This document shows positions 24,001 through 34,865 of a stretch of DNA of 64,000 nt, piece after piece (within the stretch, counting starts at the first letter, position 1; each line of letters starts with the position of its first letter). The DNA is taken from positions 27,748,385 through 27,812,384 of the forward strand of contig JAZBQD010000017.1 in NCBI GenBank assembly GCA_036583965.1, read 5' to 3'. The DNA comes from Prunella strophiata. Taxonomy: Eukaryota > Chordata > Aves > Passeriformes > Prunellidae. The translations under genes were made by a program, and so were the position numbers. A model generated the notes under the pieces. The model searched no databases. It saw nothing but the letters and a program-made list of their open reading frames with translations, and had not been told where the DNA came from.

Positions 24001-25662
24001 TCAGCGTGGCCCCTTTACAGCTGGATTCCACGCTGCCTTCTTGGACATTGGTAGAGTGGGGAATTCTTTTGTTTGCTTTCCTAATTGCCGTTGGCTTGAT
24101 CAGAGTGGTTTTTCCTCCTCAGCTGATTTTGGCCTTGCTGCTCAGCTGAGCGCTGAGCAGAGCAAACGGAGATCAGCTGTTGGGACTACTTACTGGATGG
24201 CACCAGAAATTTTCAGCAGGAAGCCCTATGACCCCAAAGTGGACATCTGGTCCTTTGGCATTGTGGGGATGGAGATGGTGGAAGGAGCGCCTCCTTACCG
24301 GATGAAAACCTCCCGCACGGTACGCTGCAGCTGCTCTCAGATGCTGCTGTCACTCTGACAAAATCTGCTGCCGTTCTTCTGCCTGGGCAGCTTGCTGACA
24401 CCTGAAAGTGACAGGTTCCAGGCTGCACAGTCTCTCGTGCTTCTTGTGCAGATTATGCCCTTGCCATTACATCATGAACAGCACAAAAAAAATGGTGATG
24501 GCTTTTTGCTTGATGGAAGCTTTGCCTGAGGGAGCAGTGAGCAGTGCTGAGCTGCATTTTATGGAATAACCCTTGGAAAGAGTAGAGTTAGATGAAAGTC
24601 CGTCTTCTAAATCCTGCCTGTAGAGCTGGTGTCAGTGCTCAGAGAAGCAAAGTGTGCTTTTGCTGATGGAGTTGCTCCTAATTCCATCAGCCAATGAGAT
24701 CAGGGGTCAAGGCAAGATCCTTTGCATCTTGGACTGGCCATGACTGCCTCTGGCTTTGGGTTCTTTTAGTGGGGGTAGGAAAGGTATCTCCCACCCTCTG
24801 GCAGGGAGTAAAGTGCCTCTGGAGAGTGGAGCTTGTCCAGTGGGGTGTGTGTGAGCAGTTTGGGGTGGGAAGGAGACAGGTAGAGTGTGGCATGTCCTTC
24901 TTCTCCAGGTTCAACAGCTGATCAGCACCGGGGGCAGCCCGAAGCTGCAGAACCCCAGGCAACAGTCAGCTTGGTTGCGGGACTTCCTGCACTGCTGCCT
25001 GGAGAGGGACGAGGACAGGCGCTGGTCTGCCCAGGAACTGCTGCAGGTAAAAGGCAAAGCGGCTGCAGGCTGTGCCAGCTGCCCGCTGCCAGGGGCTGCT
25101 CACCTGCTCAGCTCCAAGGCATCAGGTGGGCCCTGCTGCTGAGAGTCTCCAGTCTCCAGGGGCTTTTCAAAGGAAGACCAAGGAGAATCCTAGCCTAGGA
25201 TGGGTTGAAAGGAGCCTTTCAAGGTCACCCAGACCAAATCTCCTTAATCTGAAGATCTCTGGATTAATGGATTTGTGGGATTGGGAGCCATGTTTGCCTC
25301 CTGTAGCAAGGTCCTGGATGTGGAGACAGAGGTGCACAGAATGCCCTCCTTTCTGTATCTTTCTGGTGGCCAGAGAAAGCCTCTTTCAGCCTGTGAGGAA
25401 AGTAAAAGTTCATTTCTCCTTTTTCTCTTTGTGCAGCATCCATTTGTAACATCAGCCAAGTCGAGCTCCATCCTGACGCCTCTGATCATGGCAGTGCAGC
25501 AGTTTATGGCTGACAGGAGATACTTGCCCTGGAAGAGGCCCTTGTTGTTTTTTGTAGTTTGTAGTTTGTAGCTTATTAGAAATGTAGTTTGTAGTTTCTA
25601 GCTTATTAGCTCGTAGTTTGTAGTTAGTTGAGACTGATAGTGAAAATAAATCCTATAATAAA
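17933..25662 (+). CDS. PAK-like serine/threonine kinase gene (exons joined)
   Basis: A protein kinase of the STE20 family, closest to group I p21-activated kinases (PAK1/2/3). Eight catalytic exons (19,733-25,571) join in phase into one uninterrupted frame. Visible signatures are the glycine loop LGKGGFGTV, VAIKK with the ATP-binding Lys, HRDIKSHN with the catalytic Asp and Asn, [17 protein letters not shown] and DIWSFGI. The PAK1 activation-loop Thr (KRSTMVGTP) is a Ser here (KRRSAVGTT). Upstream, acidic Pro/Glu-rich exons replace what in PAKs is the linker. No CRIB domain was found, so the protein may not bind Rac/Cdc42, or the exon lies elsewhere. PAK3-like sequences are reported to be expanded in songbirds, which fits. 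First exon and start codon are unknown. Confidence 0.8.
18570..18692 (+). CDS. PAK-like gene, acidic exon B (putative)
   Basis: 123 nt, phase 0 to 0, acceptor CTGTCCACAG and donor GTGAGT. It encodes [18 protein letters not shown] and matches exon A position by position, so it looks like a tandem exon duplicate 637 bases downstream. Confidence 0.55.
18923..19098 (+). CDS. PAK-like gene, Ser-rich exon C (putative, 3' end open)
   Basis: It starts after CTTGTCCCAG in the same phase as exons A and B. It encodes a start like theirs ([20 protein letters not shown]) and then a Ser-rich run. The donor site could not be fixed, so the end given is only the last stretch with plausible wording. Confidence 0.35.
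19733..19796 (+). CDS. PAK-like gene, exon with start of kinase domain
   Basis: 64 nt after TTTTTACAG, donor GTGAGT. It encodes [20 protein letters not shown], matching the SVGDPKKKYTRFEKIGQ segment of group I PAKs. It ends in phase 2 inside the glycine loop. Confidence 0.8.
21047..21095 (+). CDS. PAK-like gene, glycine-loop exon
   Basis: 49 nt, acceptor TTTGTTTCCAG, donor GTAAGT. It encodes [16 protein letters not shown], corresponding to SGTVYTAMDVATGQE of PAK1. Confidence 0.85.
22231..22343 (+). CDS. PAK-like gene, VAIKK exon
   Basis: 113 nt, acceptor GTGGTTTTAG, donor GTGAGT. It encodes [10 protein letters not shown], with the ATP-binding Lys, and the helix-C segment [20 protein letters not shown] with the paired Glu. 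Confidence 0.9.
22857..22974 (+). CDS. PAK-like gene, hinge exon
   Basis: 118 nt, acceptor CTCCTTTCAG, donor GTGAGG. It encodes [18 protein letters not shown] and [10 protein letters not shown], the hinge and helix D/E region of PAKs. Confidence 0.9.
23622..23721 (+). CDS. PAK-like gene, catalytic-loop exon
   Basis: 100 nt, acceptor CCTCTCTCAG, donor GTGGGT. It encodes [20 protein letters not shown] followed by [13 protein letters not shown]. The catalytic HRD and metal-binding Asn are intact. Confidence 0.9.
24123..24319 (+). CDS. PAK-like gene, DFG and activation-loop exon
   Basis: 197 nt, acceptor TTTCCTCCTCAG, donor GTACGC. It encodes [23 protein letters not shown] and [17 protein letters not shown]. 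Ser replaces the activation-loop Thr, and GTPYW is GTTYW. Confidence 0.9.
24909..25046 (+). CDS. PAK-like gene, helix G-H exon
   Basis: 138 nt, phase 0, acceptor CTTCTCCAG, donor GTAAAA. It encodes [20 protein letters not shown] and [20 protein letters not shown]. The invariant Arg of the kinase C-lobe is present. Confidence 0.9.
25437..25571 (+). CDS. PAK-like gene, terminal coding exon
   Basis: Acceptor CTTTGTGCAG. It encodes [20 protein letters not shown] and a short hydrophobic tail ending in VVCSL at a TAG stop. The PAK1 counterpart is HQFLKIAKPLSSLTPLIAAA. Confidence 0.85.
   Translation, partial: HPFVTSAKSSSILTPLIMAVQQFMADRRYLPWKRPLLFFVVCSL
25645..25662 (+). promoter_or_regulatory. 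Poly(A) signals of the PAK-like gene
   Basis: Two AATAAA hexamers (25,645-25,650 and 25,657-25,662) lie about 75-90 bases after the stop codon, as expected for a functional 3' end. Confidence 0.65.
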
Positions 25663-26489
25663 GAAAACCTTTACTGTGTTGGAAGCTTCCCTTTGTTCTC
25701 ACCCTGTGAATAAGCTCCCAAGTTGCTTCTGAATGGTCAGGAGTTCCTTCTATGTGGGAAGACCCATGGATGGGGTTTGTGGCACAGTTTGGAAGTGGGC
25801 AAGGGTCTTCTTTCATCACCTCCATTCCATATCCTCTTGTGGAGATCCAGGCTTGCAGATGTGGCTAGAGGAGCAGAGTAGGGCAAAATGGGGCAGAGCA
25901 GTGGTGTCACTGCTGGGGATGCTGCTGTGGCTGTGGTTGTGTTGCAGCTCTTGGGAAAGGTTGGGAGTGTCTGTGTTGCTGTGGGCACAGGGAACCGGGC
26001 TTCTCCACAGGCTCAGGGCAGGTGAGTGTCCAGGGGGAAGGCAAGTTCTGCCATGGGAACTAAGGCCAGCATGAGGGGGTGAAAACTTGTGCAGTTTGGA
26101 TCTGCACTGTGAGCCACTGTGGAGGCCTGTGGGCCTGCTGGGGGACTTCCTGGGGCTATGTCCTGGAAGAATGTCCCCTGGACTTTAACCTCTCCCATGG
26201 ACTTCTGTTTTTCTTTTCAATATATGTTCGATACAGTGATTATGGAAAATCACTTACTTCTTTTTGGCTTCTGGACAACATTTAACAGGTGCAATAAACA
26301 GATCATACAAACCAAATTTAAACCAAAGAAAACAGAATTAACACCTTACTTCTCTTACTCCATATTCCTTCTTGAGTGAAGCTAAATGCTTTTTCATGTC
26401 TCATGGCACCCACCACAAGTGAAGGAGCTGCCCAGACCGAGCTCCCCTGGGGTCACACTGCATGCGAGGTTGGAAGGAGACACAGCCAG
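25663..26489. other. No recognised feature
   Basis: Intergenic DNA downstream of the kinase gene. No exon or named repeat could be supported. Confidence 0.4.
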
Positions 26490-26881
26490 GACAGGTGACC
26501 CAGACTGGCCAAAGAGATATTGCAGACCATCTGACATCCTTCTCAGTATTTCAAGCTGCGTGCAAGAAGGAGGAAGGAAAAACCATCATTTGGAGTGATG
26601 GCATTTGTCCTCCCAAGTTACCGTGAGGCGTGAGGGGCCCCTGCTGTCCTGGAGATGTGAAACACCTGCCTGGCCATGGGAAATGGTGAATGAGTTCTTT
26701 GGAGATTTTTTCTTGTGTGTATAGTTTCTACATTCCCTATGCAACAGAATTATTCTCCACCTGTGAGTTTTCCAGCTTTTACCCTTCCAATTCTCTGCCC
26801 ATTCCATCCTGCTGGTGGGTCCATTTAGCGAGAATGACTGTATGTGGTGCTTGGTTGCTGGCTGGGGTTAAACCACAACAT
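26490..26881 (+). mobile_element. Avian LTR fragment (plus orientation)
   Basis: It shares its order of landmarks with 5805-6213: GGCATTTGTCCTCCCAAGTTA, CACCTGCCTGGCCATGGGAA, and the 3' end GCTGGGGTTAAACCACAACA, which finishes in the CA expected of an LTR. The 5' border is uncertain. It appears to be a solo LTR with no viral genes attached. Confidence 0.65.
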
Positions 26882-28300
26882 AAGAAATAGATAAAAAGTG
26901 GTTTAAATGCAAGAGGAGGGAGAATGAACTTATAAATTTTGGACTGGTGCTGGTTTTTCTGTTTCCCTAAGCTTGTCTTCCTGTGGCCTGTCCAGCACCT
27001 GACATGTGGTCTCTGCCTCACAACTTCCAGTTGTACTGGGCCGGCCATTGGGCCCACTGCTTTCCCCCTACCAGCACTTTGTGAGCTGCCCCACAGTGTG
27101 TTGGAACGTTCTTTTCTTTCTTTCTTTACATCCATAGCAGGCAGCTCCCTCTGATGCATGGATGGGCCCAGGGAAGCTCCCAGAGATGCATCTCAGATGG
27201 GCAAGGATCCTTGGAAATGCCACAGCTGTGCAGCAGCAGGATGATGGGTATGCAGTGGGCATGTTGCTTGGCTTTCCATGTTTTCATTCATCCTACCCTT
27301 TGCAGGCCTGTGTCCCACTTTGTTCTGTTGTGAACATTTGAGAATTCTATGAATGGGTTTCCTGAGACTGAGGGTGCAGCAAGGTTGAGATGGTGTTTTC
27401 AGTCCTAAGCTATATCACTTGCTTGCTCATGTTAGCTCTGAAGTAAATAGAGAAAATGACAGGCTTTCAAATCTAGGCAATTACACTGGATATTGAAAAC
27501 AATTATTCTTCAATAAGATTTCAGTATAGCACTGCAACTTCTCAGTTTTTGGATCAAAATTTTCCAATGCTACTCTCACTCATAGTGCTTGCAAAAGTTC
27601 ATCCAAGGCCTTAGCACTCCCACCCTCTTCCTGGTCTGTTTCGTCACAGCTGACCCAATAAGGTGTGTGAGGTTCATTATAAATTCTTTTCAGGCTGAAC
27701 AAAGACACTGGATCACATGTCAGGGAACTGTTACTTGGAAATGAGGTGAACAAAGAGAGCGTAAGAGACAAAGAGGGGGGTGGGGGGGGGGACTGATCCA
27801 CTCCTTTTTATAGTTTTCCTGGTGCACACCTCTTATGTAAAACAGGTTTTTTGCCACTGTTTCGGGCATGTGCAGTCAGCCCTTTGGTGCTTTCCAGGAA
27901 GGGAGTCCAGAGTTGGAATTCACACAGCAGCACTAAGCACAAGTCTCAAGACAGAAAAATAAATTGGCTCAGCTCAGCACTTTCCCATCTCTGCAACTCC
28001 CTCTCTTCCAGTCACAGCTTTTCTGTTGCAACAGTCAGAATGTTTGAGATAAAACATTCTTATGCCTGGTACTCCAAAACAGGTGACTGTGTAAGTTATT
28101 ATCTTGTTATGCACAACACTAATGGTTTACTATTCTAGTAAAACAAAATACTTGAAAGCATGGCGCTTTATAATATCCTGTGAGATTTTGAAAGAGGAAT
28201 ATAGTTTCTATGTTTCTTGAAGAACTGCTGGCCTGGAGGGTGAAACATGCAGTAAACAGCATGAGTCACCAATATGAGGAAAGCTACTTGGTTTACCTGA
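26882..28300. other. No recognised gene
   Basis: AT-rich to mixed DNA with a short G-run near 27,776-27,791. No exon or clear repeat was identified. Confidence 0.4.
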
Positions 28301-28302
28301 AA

Positions 28303-29400
28303 TCATAAAATCATAGAATGCTTTGGGATTTCAGGGATACCAAAGACCATCTAGTTCCAACCCCTGTGCCATGGACAGGGCCATCTTCCACTAGACCTGG
28401 CTGTCCAAGCCCTGTCCAACCTGTCTTTGAACACTCCTAGGGAAGGGACAGATGCAGCATCTTTGGGCAGGCCATGCCAGTGCTTCAGCACCCTCACAAT
28501 CAACAATTTCTTCCTAACATCTTATCTAACCCTATCTTCTCTCAGTTTAAAGCCATTTCCCCTTCTCCTATCATTACATGTCTTTGTAGTGTCCCTGTCC
28601 AGCTCTCTTGTAGCCCCTTTAGGTACTGGATAAGGTCTCCCAGAGCCTTATCTTCTCCAGACTGAACAAGCCCAGTTCTCTCACCTGTCCCTATGATAGC
28701 ATAGGTGTTCCATCCCTCTGATCATCTTGGTGGCCTCCTTGGCACTTGCTTAATAGGTCTGTGTCCTTCCTATGCTGGGGGACACAGAGCTGGACGTAGT
28801 GTTCTGGGTGGTGTCTCACCAGAGCAGAGTGATGACACACCACCATTGACCTGCTGGCCACGCTGCTGGTGATGCAGCCCAGGACACAGTCAGCTTTCTG
28901 GGCTGTAATCCCAGCTTTGTTGAAGCTGATGAGGTTCCCATGGGCCCACTTGTTTAGCTTGTCCAGGTCCCTCTGGATGCTATCTCACTCCTCAGGCATG
29001 TCACCCGCTCAGCATGGTGTCACCTCCAAATTTGCTGAGGGTGCAAATGTAGATCCCTCTGTCTTATGTCCTTGGTGAATGTGGCACTGGTTCCAGTATG
29101 GGCCCCTAAGAAACACCATTTTTCTCTGATGCCCATAGGGACACTAAGCCATTGACTACTACCATCTTGATATGCCAGTCCAACCAATTCCACTTCCACT
29201 GAACAGTCCCATCAAACCCACCTCTGTCCCATTTAGAGCAAAGGATATTGTGGGGAATACTGCCACAGTCCTTACAGAACTCCAGAAGACGACATCTGTA
29301 GCCTTTCCCTTATCCACGAGTGTAGTCGCTCCATCATTGAAGACCACCACGCTGTTCAGCAGAACTTCCCCTGGATGAATGTCTGCTGGCTGGCCAGCTG
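28303..29400 (-). mobile_element. CR1 LINE, 3' half
   Basis: The plus strand starts with AATCATAAAATCATAGAATG, the reverse complement of the CR1 3' terminus, so the element lies on the minus strand. It continues through the CR1 3'-end wording (CCAACCCCTGTGCCATGGACA) into reverse-transcriptase remnants. At 29,159-29,350 the minus frame reads DGATTLVDKGKATDVV, the CR1 RT block before the KAFDTVPH motif. The frame is broken after that, so the copy is inactive. Confidence 0.85.
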
Positions 29401-30285
29401 AGCACCCCTCACTCCTCCTGAGAGAATTTTTTTGCCACCCAGGTTCCTGTGGGCTGAGTCAACCTCATAAGATATTCGTGAGGTACACAGGAGCCAGCAC
29501 AGGCTCCTGCCAGGAATATGCAGCAGGGTAACAACTGCCTGTTCAGTCACTGAGCTTGCTGCTTGCTGCAAGCAAGTGGCAAATCTGCAACTTTCCCACT
29601 GTGTTCCAGTGGCCAGCCTTTTCTGTGGTCAGAATGAACTGTCCTAGACACTGTACAAATGTGAGAAACAAAAAGGCAATGTGCTAAATGTTATTATGTC
29701 TCCTTCCACTGTCTGTAGTAACTTCTTTCTGCTCTCCAACAAAGAGATCACCCAAAATACAAACAATGTGTCCAAAAACAGTTTACAAAGTTTTAAAGAA
29801 CAACACTTCTATTTTTTTTTTGCTGGGTTTTGGGGTTTTCTTGGTTGATTGGTTGGTTTTGGTTTTGTTGTTTAGTTTTTTGAGACATACCTGCAAAATG
29901 TATAATTAATGTCCTTATGAACACTGCTTCTGGTATTACCTCCTCTTCCACTCCCCAGTTTGATGCACATTTCCTTTTCCTCCTGCCCTCTTTTTACAGT
30001 GTTCTACACTAATATAGATTAGAGTGCATTCTACATTAATGCATAGTCCTTTCCCTCCAACTGATTGAATGGACTCTAATTGGTTGTACCTTCAGGTTGT
30101 ACCAGTCCTCTGACTGTACATCATCAAACTGTACATTTTTCATTAATGTCTTAGGCAGAAATTGTGTTAGGCACTATCAGAGTTTTCCTCTTCTCATGTG
30201 ATGAATGCCTGGTGAGTCTTTCACTCCTGATACCTCTGGTAGCACACCCCAGTGTTTGTTCAAAAGCTTTTCAATCATCATGGCT
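29401..30285. other. No recognised gene
   Basis: Mixed intergenic DNA, including a T/G-rich run at 29,811-29,880. No exon or named repeat is supported. Confidence 0.4.
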
Positions 30286-30432
30286 GCAGCAGGATTTCCT
30301 GTGTGAGGAGGCACTGCTGAAATGGCCCTGGAGTCCTGGGAGCTCTTGGCTGATCGTGGACTGTGGGGTGCAGAGAAAGGCACCAGAACAGAGAGAAAGC
30401 AGTACTCAGAGACTTTGTCAGGGAAATGACAA

Positions 30433-30438
30433 TTTATT
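30433..30438 (-). promoter_or_regulatory. Poly(A) signal of the 340-residue TOPORS-like gene
   Basis: AATAAA on the minus strand, about 36 bases past the stop codon at 30,474. The surrounding GACTTTGTCAGGGAAAT is shared with the 719-residue gene. Confidence 0.6.
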
Positions 30439-30473
30439 TCTTTTTTCTTGGCTGAAGAGTTCCTGGACGTGTG

Positions 30474-31496
30474 CTAGTGCTGCTGGCGAGGTGGCCTCTT
30501 CTTGGGTCTGGGGGAATCCTGGAGGGTGGGGGTTCTCTTCTTCCGGGCATGCCGGGGCTCTCCAGAAGAGTGGTCCCTGCCCTGGTCAGGAGCGGAGGGG
30601 CTGCAGCCCTGAGCAGATGGACCTGCCGCTGCCACCGTCTGCTCCTGCTCTTCCTGGGGCTGGTCCTGCTCTGAGCAGGTGGGCATAGATGGGGGGTGGC
30701 TGGGACTCTGTTGGAGACTGGTTTCTTGTGTACCAGCTTCCTCCTCTACCTCAGAGCCTGTGGGTCCACTGGCAAGCATCACCTCCCGCGAGCTAGTGTA
30801 GCTGAAGCTACTGGAGTTGGTGCTGGCATGATGGAAGCACAGCAGCCTCTGGGCTTCATCACGGCACTGTCCTGCAATGACATTGATGATGCCATAGACC
30901 AAGGATGTTGTGTGCCCATTGAGGAGAGGCTCCAGCAGCTCAACCAAAGTCTCTGCATTCAGACCACAGACACAGAGACCATGCAGGATAGAGCCCTCTG
31001 CAGCCTCTGCTCGCCACCACTGGTCCTGATAGACTGCTGCCAGCCTCCAGCGCAGCCAGGGAAGCACAGGGTCCAGCAGTTGCTGTTGCCTTTGGAAAAG
31101 TTCTGCCCAGACCTCCGGTGGGAGGCCACCCATGAACTGTGGCTCTGCAGCCCCCTGCTCAACTGGAGACAGCATCCTTTGTGGAGAAGGTGGAGGGGAT
31201 ACCCCAAGGTGATGGGGGCTGTTTTGGGTCAGGTGGAACGGAGCGCTCCCTGCCTGACTGCTGTCCTCTGCCAACTCTTCTGAGGCTGTGATGGCAAACT
31301 GTAGATAGTCCCGTTCGCTCCGCTCAGAAAACCTGACAATCTCCATAGGTTTGCTGCAGAGTGGGCATGCTGGATTTGTCTTTGCCCACCGCAGGATGCA
31401 GCCCAGGCAGAACTGGTCATTACAGGGCAGAGCAGAAGCCACATCACTCCGAGTGTTGTGGCAGAGGGGGCAGCTCCAGTCTGTCCCCGTGGCCAT
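30474..31496 (-). CDS. TOPORS-like RING protein, single unit (340 aa)
   Basis: Intronless paralogue of the 719-residue gene. With the start at the Met before ATGTDWSCPLC the protein has 340 residues. An in-frame upstream Met at 31,709 would add 71 residues that no paralogue supports. RING at 9-47, then the TOPORS-type block (VWAELFQRQQQLLDPVLPWL), a Ser-rich part and a basic tail (RHARKKRTP, KKRPPRQQH) that could be a nuclear signal. The RING His is replaced: CNDQFC instead of CGHEFC, so Asp27 stands in the fourth zinc-ligand place. The other seven ligands are present. Zinc binding and ligase activity may be weakened. The frame is otherwise intact, so it is listed as a gene and not a pseudogene. 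Confidence 0.75.
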   Translation of the reverse strand: MATGTDWSCPLCHNTRSDVASALPCNDQFCLGCILRWAKTNPACPLCSKPMEIVRFSERSERDYLQFAITASEELAEDSSQAGSAPFHLTQNSPHHLGVSPPPSPQRMLSPVEQGAAEPQFMGGLPPEVWAELFQRQQQLLDPVLPWLRWRLAAVYQDQWWRAEAAEGSILHGLCVCGLNAETLVELLEPLLNGHTTSLVYGIINVIAGQCRDEAQRLLCFHHASTNSSSFSYTSSREVMLASGPTGSEVEEEAGTQETSLQQSPSHPPSMPTCSEQDQPQEEQEQTVAAAGPSAQGCSPSAPDQGRDHSSGEPRHARKKRTPTLQDSPRPKKRPPRQQH

Positions 31497-31640
31497 GTCT
31501 TCTTGCTGCAGCAGGCTGGGGATAACTGAGGGCCAGAAGGAGCTCCACTTGCAGGCACACTCAGTAGAAGTCCAGGCTTGAGCTAAACTGGCCCAGCCAG
31601 GCTCTGCAGGCACACATATAACTGCAAGGGATGTGATATC

Positions 31641-31786
31641 ACAGTCCATCTCCTGGTGATGTTGTTCTCCACCACCCAGTGATGTCATAGTCAAAAGATG
31701 TCTGGCCACTGAATATAAGCAGTGAGGAATGTTAGGTTACAATCTGTCTCCTGGTGATGCCATCCTCCTACCCAGTGACGTTACAA
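31641..31786 (-). promoter_or_regulatory. Putative promoter with duplicated CRE-like unit
   Basis: About 145-290 bases upstream of the start lie two similar blocks of about 48 bases (31,641-31,690 and 31,739-31,786). Each contains TCTCCTGGTGATG and a CRE-like site: TGATGTCA at 31,680-31,687 and TGACGTTA at 31,776-31,783. Function is inferred only from motif and position. Confidence 0.35.
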
Positions 31787-31789
31787 CAG

Positions 31790-34700
31790 GACATCCATCC
31801 CTGAATTTCCTTGTGCCTCTACACATAACGTCCAGGGCTACTGCAGCTCCAAGTTACACTCTCTCTTCTCATCCATGTCTTTGGCTGACCATCACAGTTA
31901 AATACTAGTCACCAAGGCCTTGGCCATGTCTCCAGTTTTAGTATCAGTTCATCACAGCATTTCTATGGACATTCCTGTGAATTTTTAGGTGAATTTTGAT
32001 TCCTTATTTTGAGCAGGATTTATGCTTATGGATGTGATCCACACTCAGTTTCATTTTTCCCTTTTCCTACCAAGCATTTTAGCACTCTTACAAAGCCACA
32101 GTAGTTTCTGGAATGAAGTAGTTAAAAGATGTATAAGGTGGAAGCAATAGAGTCCTTTTGAGAGGGGAGACCAGGTCAAACCCCCCACAAAAATAATAGC
32201 CTGAAAGAACAGATATTCAACTGGACAGTCAGAGATCCACAGCCTGGCTCCATTCACAGAGGTCTTTGCCAAACCATTCTAAACTCATTTCCACATTAGA
32301 AGAATGGGTCTTTGGGTGTATCTCTTCCACTTCCTTTGTTCTCCACTTTTATTGGAAGCAGAGAATTGGAACGACAAGAACAAATTTAAAATCTACCTTT
32401 TCTGATAAAGGAAACCCCACAAAAAGTAGGTCTCTTGCACTGCTTCAATGCTCTCCCTTTTTAGGGTGCAGATTTTTTTTCAGCTCACAATTCAACGGGA
32501 CCAAGTGGACAGTATAAATTAGTGCTCAACAGGTGTTTTTCAGTAAATGCATGCTTGGGTTTATATCTTAGTGTAAAGGGAGATGATTACTACAAAAGCT
32601 GTTCTCAAACTTAGAGAGAGTTGGATAGAAAGGTAGGTGAGTAGGTAGGTAGCTAGATAGTTGGACAAACAGATAGACAGACATAAAAGCTGCCTTTTGT
32701 TAAGTTTCAAACTATGTTACATACAAATTTAATACAATTTTTTATTAACCCTAGGACGCTTGGCCATTAGAAATTTAAAGAAAATAAATACATATGTTAG
32801 TTGTAGATGTAATTGACAGGATCCTGTGGCTAGATCTAGAAGGAAAGCGCATAAAAATTGGACAATACAATCTCAGTTGCCCTTCATCATGAAGGAAAAT
32901 TAGCAGTATTTAATCAAATAGTATTTCAGGAAAAGACACACACCTTTGTTATGGAGGACCAGGAGACAGAATTAATGTGCTATGCAGCTAAGAGTGCTTA
33001 CTGAAGTAATGATAAATTAACTCCCTGTCACAGACTCTGAAATGCATTTTCATCTCCCCAGCCTTGTGAAACAAGATTCATCACTTGAAAGAACAGCAAT
33101 GGTAGCAGTAAAGTCAATAGCATGTGACAGAGGTGTATTGAAGCAATGATTTAGGAAATTCAGTATATAAAATGCATTATTAGGATCAAAATGGGGTAAT
33201 TTTGATTGCATTTCAAGGCTCTGTAGGAATGTAAGAAGAATGGGAAAAAAAATTATTGTTTCAAGTAAGTGAGAGGGGAATGTTTCCTTGGGGTCTTTGT
33301 GCATGCACCCCCACATGCACAGGGATATTGTCCAAGCTGAAAATAACTGCATGTGATTCTGTGAAGGCAGAACTTTCTTAGCAATCTCGACACTTTCATG
33401 GTCTTTTGAATTGCAATAACCAAAACAGAAATAGAAAAATTTTGCATCTAACCTTTGATGACTGTAAATAATCAGAGTCTCTGATAAAATAAGGCAGGGT
33501 CACTGGTCATGCTAGCAAAGCATCAGCAGTTTGGCTTTGAGCCTCACAGTATCTGTTTCTTCACACAATTGGACTTGCTGCTGCTGGCATTCAACATGTT
33601 GGAAGTGGTTAACACAAATAGATTGAGACACCACTCACCACTTGCCCCACCAGACTAGCAGGAGATACATAATTTATCCTCCAGGCTTTCATATCCTCAG
33701 TGTATATATCTGTATTTTGTCATAAATTGCTGGAAGATCAAATTTAAACCACATTTTGTTATTTATTTAGTAGTGTAAGGAAGGAAAAGAAAGTCCGAAA
33801 ATACTGGGGAGAAAATATCTGTAAGCCATAAAAAAAAAAAAAAAGAATCTGACACAGCTCTGTCTAGGATTGCTAGATTAGCTTTCCTTATTCACTAGAA
33901 GCAAACTGTAATCCAACATCATGCTCTGCAGAATGTCAGCAGGGTGTCCCTGAGAAAACTGATTACAACTAGTTAATCTGTTGTAAGAAGTTAAAAAGGG
34001 ACATTTTTCTCTATTACCAGTTTTACTTGCTGGTAGTATCCTTCTCTCTTATATATATATATATAAGTGGTACAGCGTATTACAATAAAAAATTAAAATA
34101 AATATGTCTTGTGTCTTCTCCAGTGCTATTCTAGGCGTGCCTAGTGAAATATTACTTTGCTTTTTATTAATTAGTAAATGACTCCTAATTTTCTGTGTCA
34201 CGTGCAATTTCACATGTAACACAAGCTCTCTCAGTGTGCCCTTTTTCGTGCATATGAACATAAAAACAGATATCAACTCAGTGTTGCTGGGTGTGGATAT
34301 TCATCATGGTACAAACACAAGAAAGTCAGTAAAATCCAATGCCCATCTGCTAAGACATTTAGATACAAAGAGAGCTACCAAGCTGCAGCCTACAGCAGAA
34401 AAGTCAATGGAGCAAGCATTCAAATGTTTGCTGTCAAACACATGCTAAAACAATGCAGAACTGTGATTGTATTCAGTAGGCAGACAAGGACTTGTGCATG
34501 CATACTTTTATAACATGGCACAAAGGCAAGAGCTGCTCATCACCCTGAATAAAACACATGATATTCCTCACTCTAGGATATGGCAGTATTGAATTATTTG
34601 CATTGGAAAAGACCCTTAAGATCAAGTCCCACTGTAAACAAAAAACCTTGTTATAAGTACAAATCCAATTATTTAAACTTTACCGTTTTCTGCAGGGCGA

Positions 34701-34814
34701 GGTGTTGCTTTCCCAGGTGCAGCAGAAATGCATATGCCAAGAATGATTCCTGACAGCAAAGCAATGAAGGAAATATCTAGCAACAAGTGTGATCCAGCAG
34801 GGGGTCTAACCACT
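31790..34814. other. Gene-poor stretch with short simple repeats
   Basis: No supported exon. It contains a degenerate (GATA/GGTA)-like run at 32,625-32,690, a poly(A) run at 33,829-33,844 and a short (TA)n at 34,051-34,065. Confidence 0.45.
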
Positions 34815-34830
34815 GGGGGGGGGGGGGGGG

Positions 34831-34865
<35 letters not shown>

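Noticed and set aside
31497..31709. 71-residue N-terminal extension of the 340-residue RING protein
   Set aside because: It lies in the putative promoter and repeat region and has no counterpart in the paralogues.
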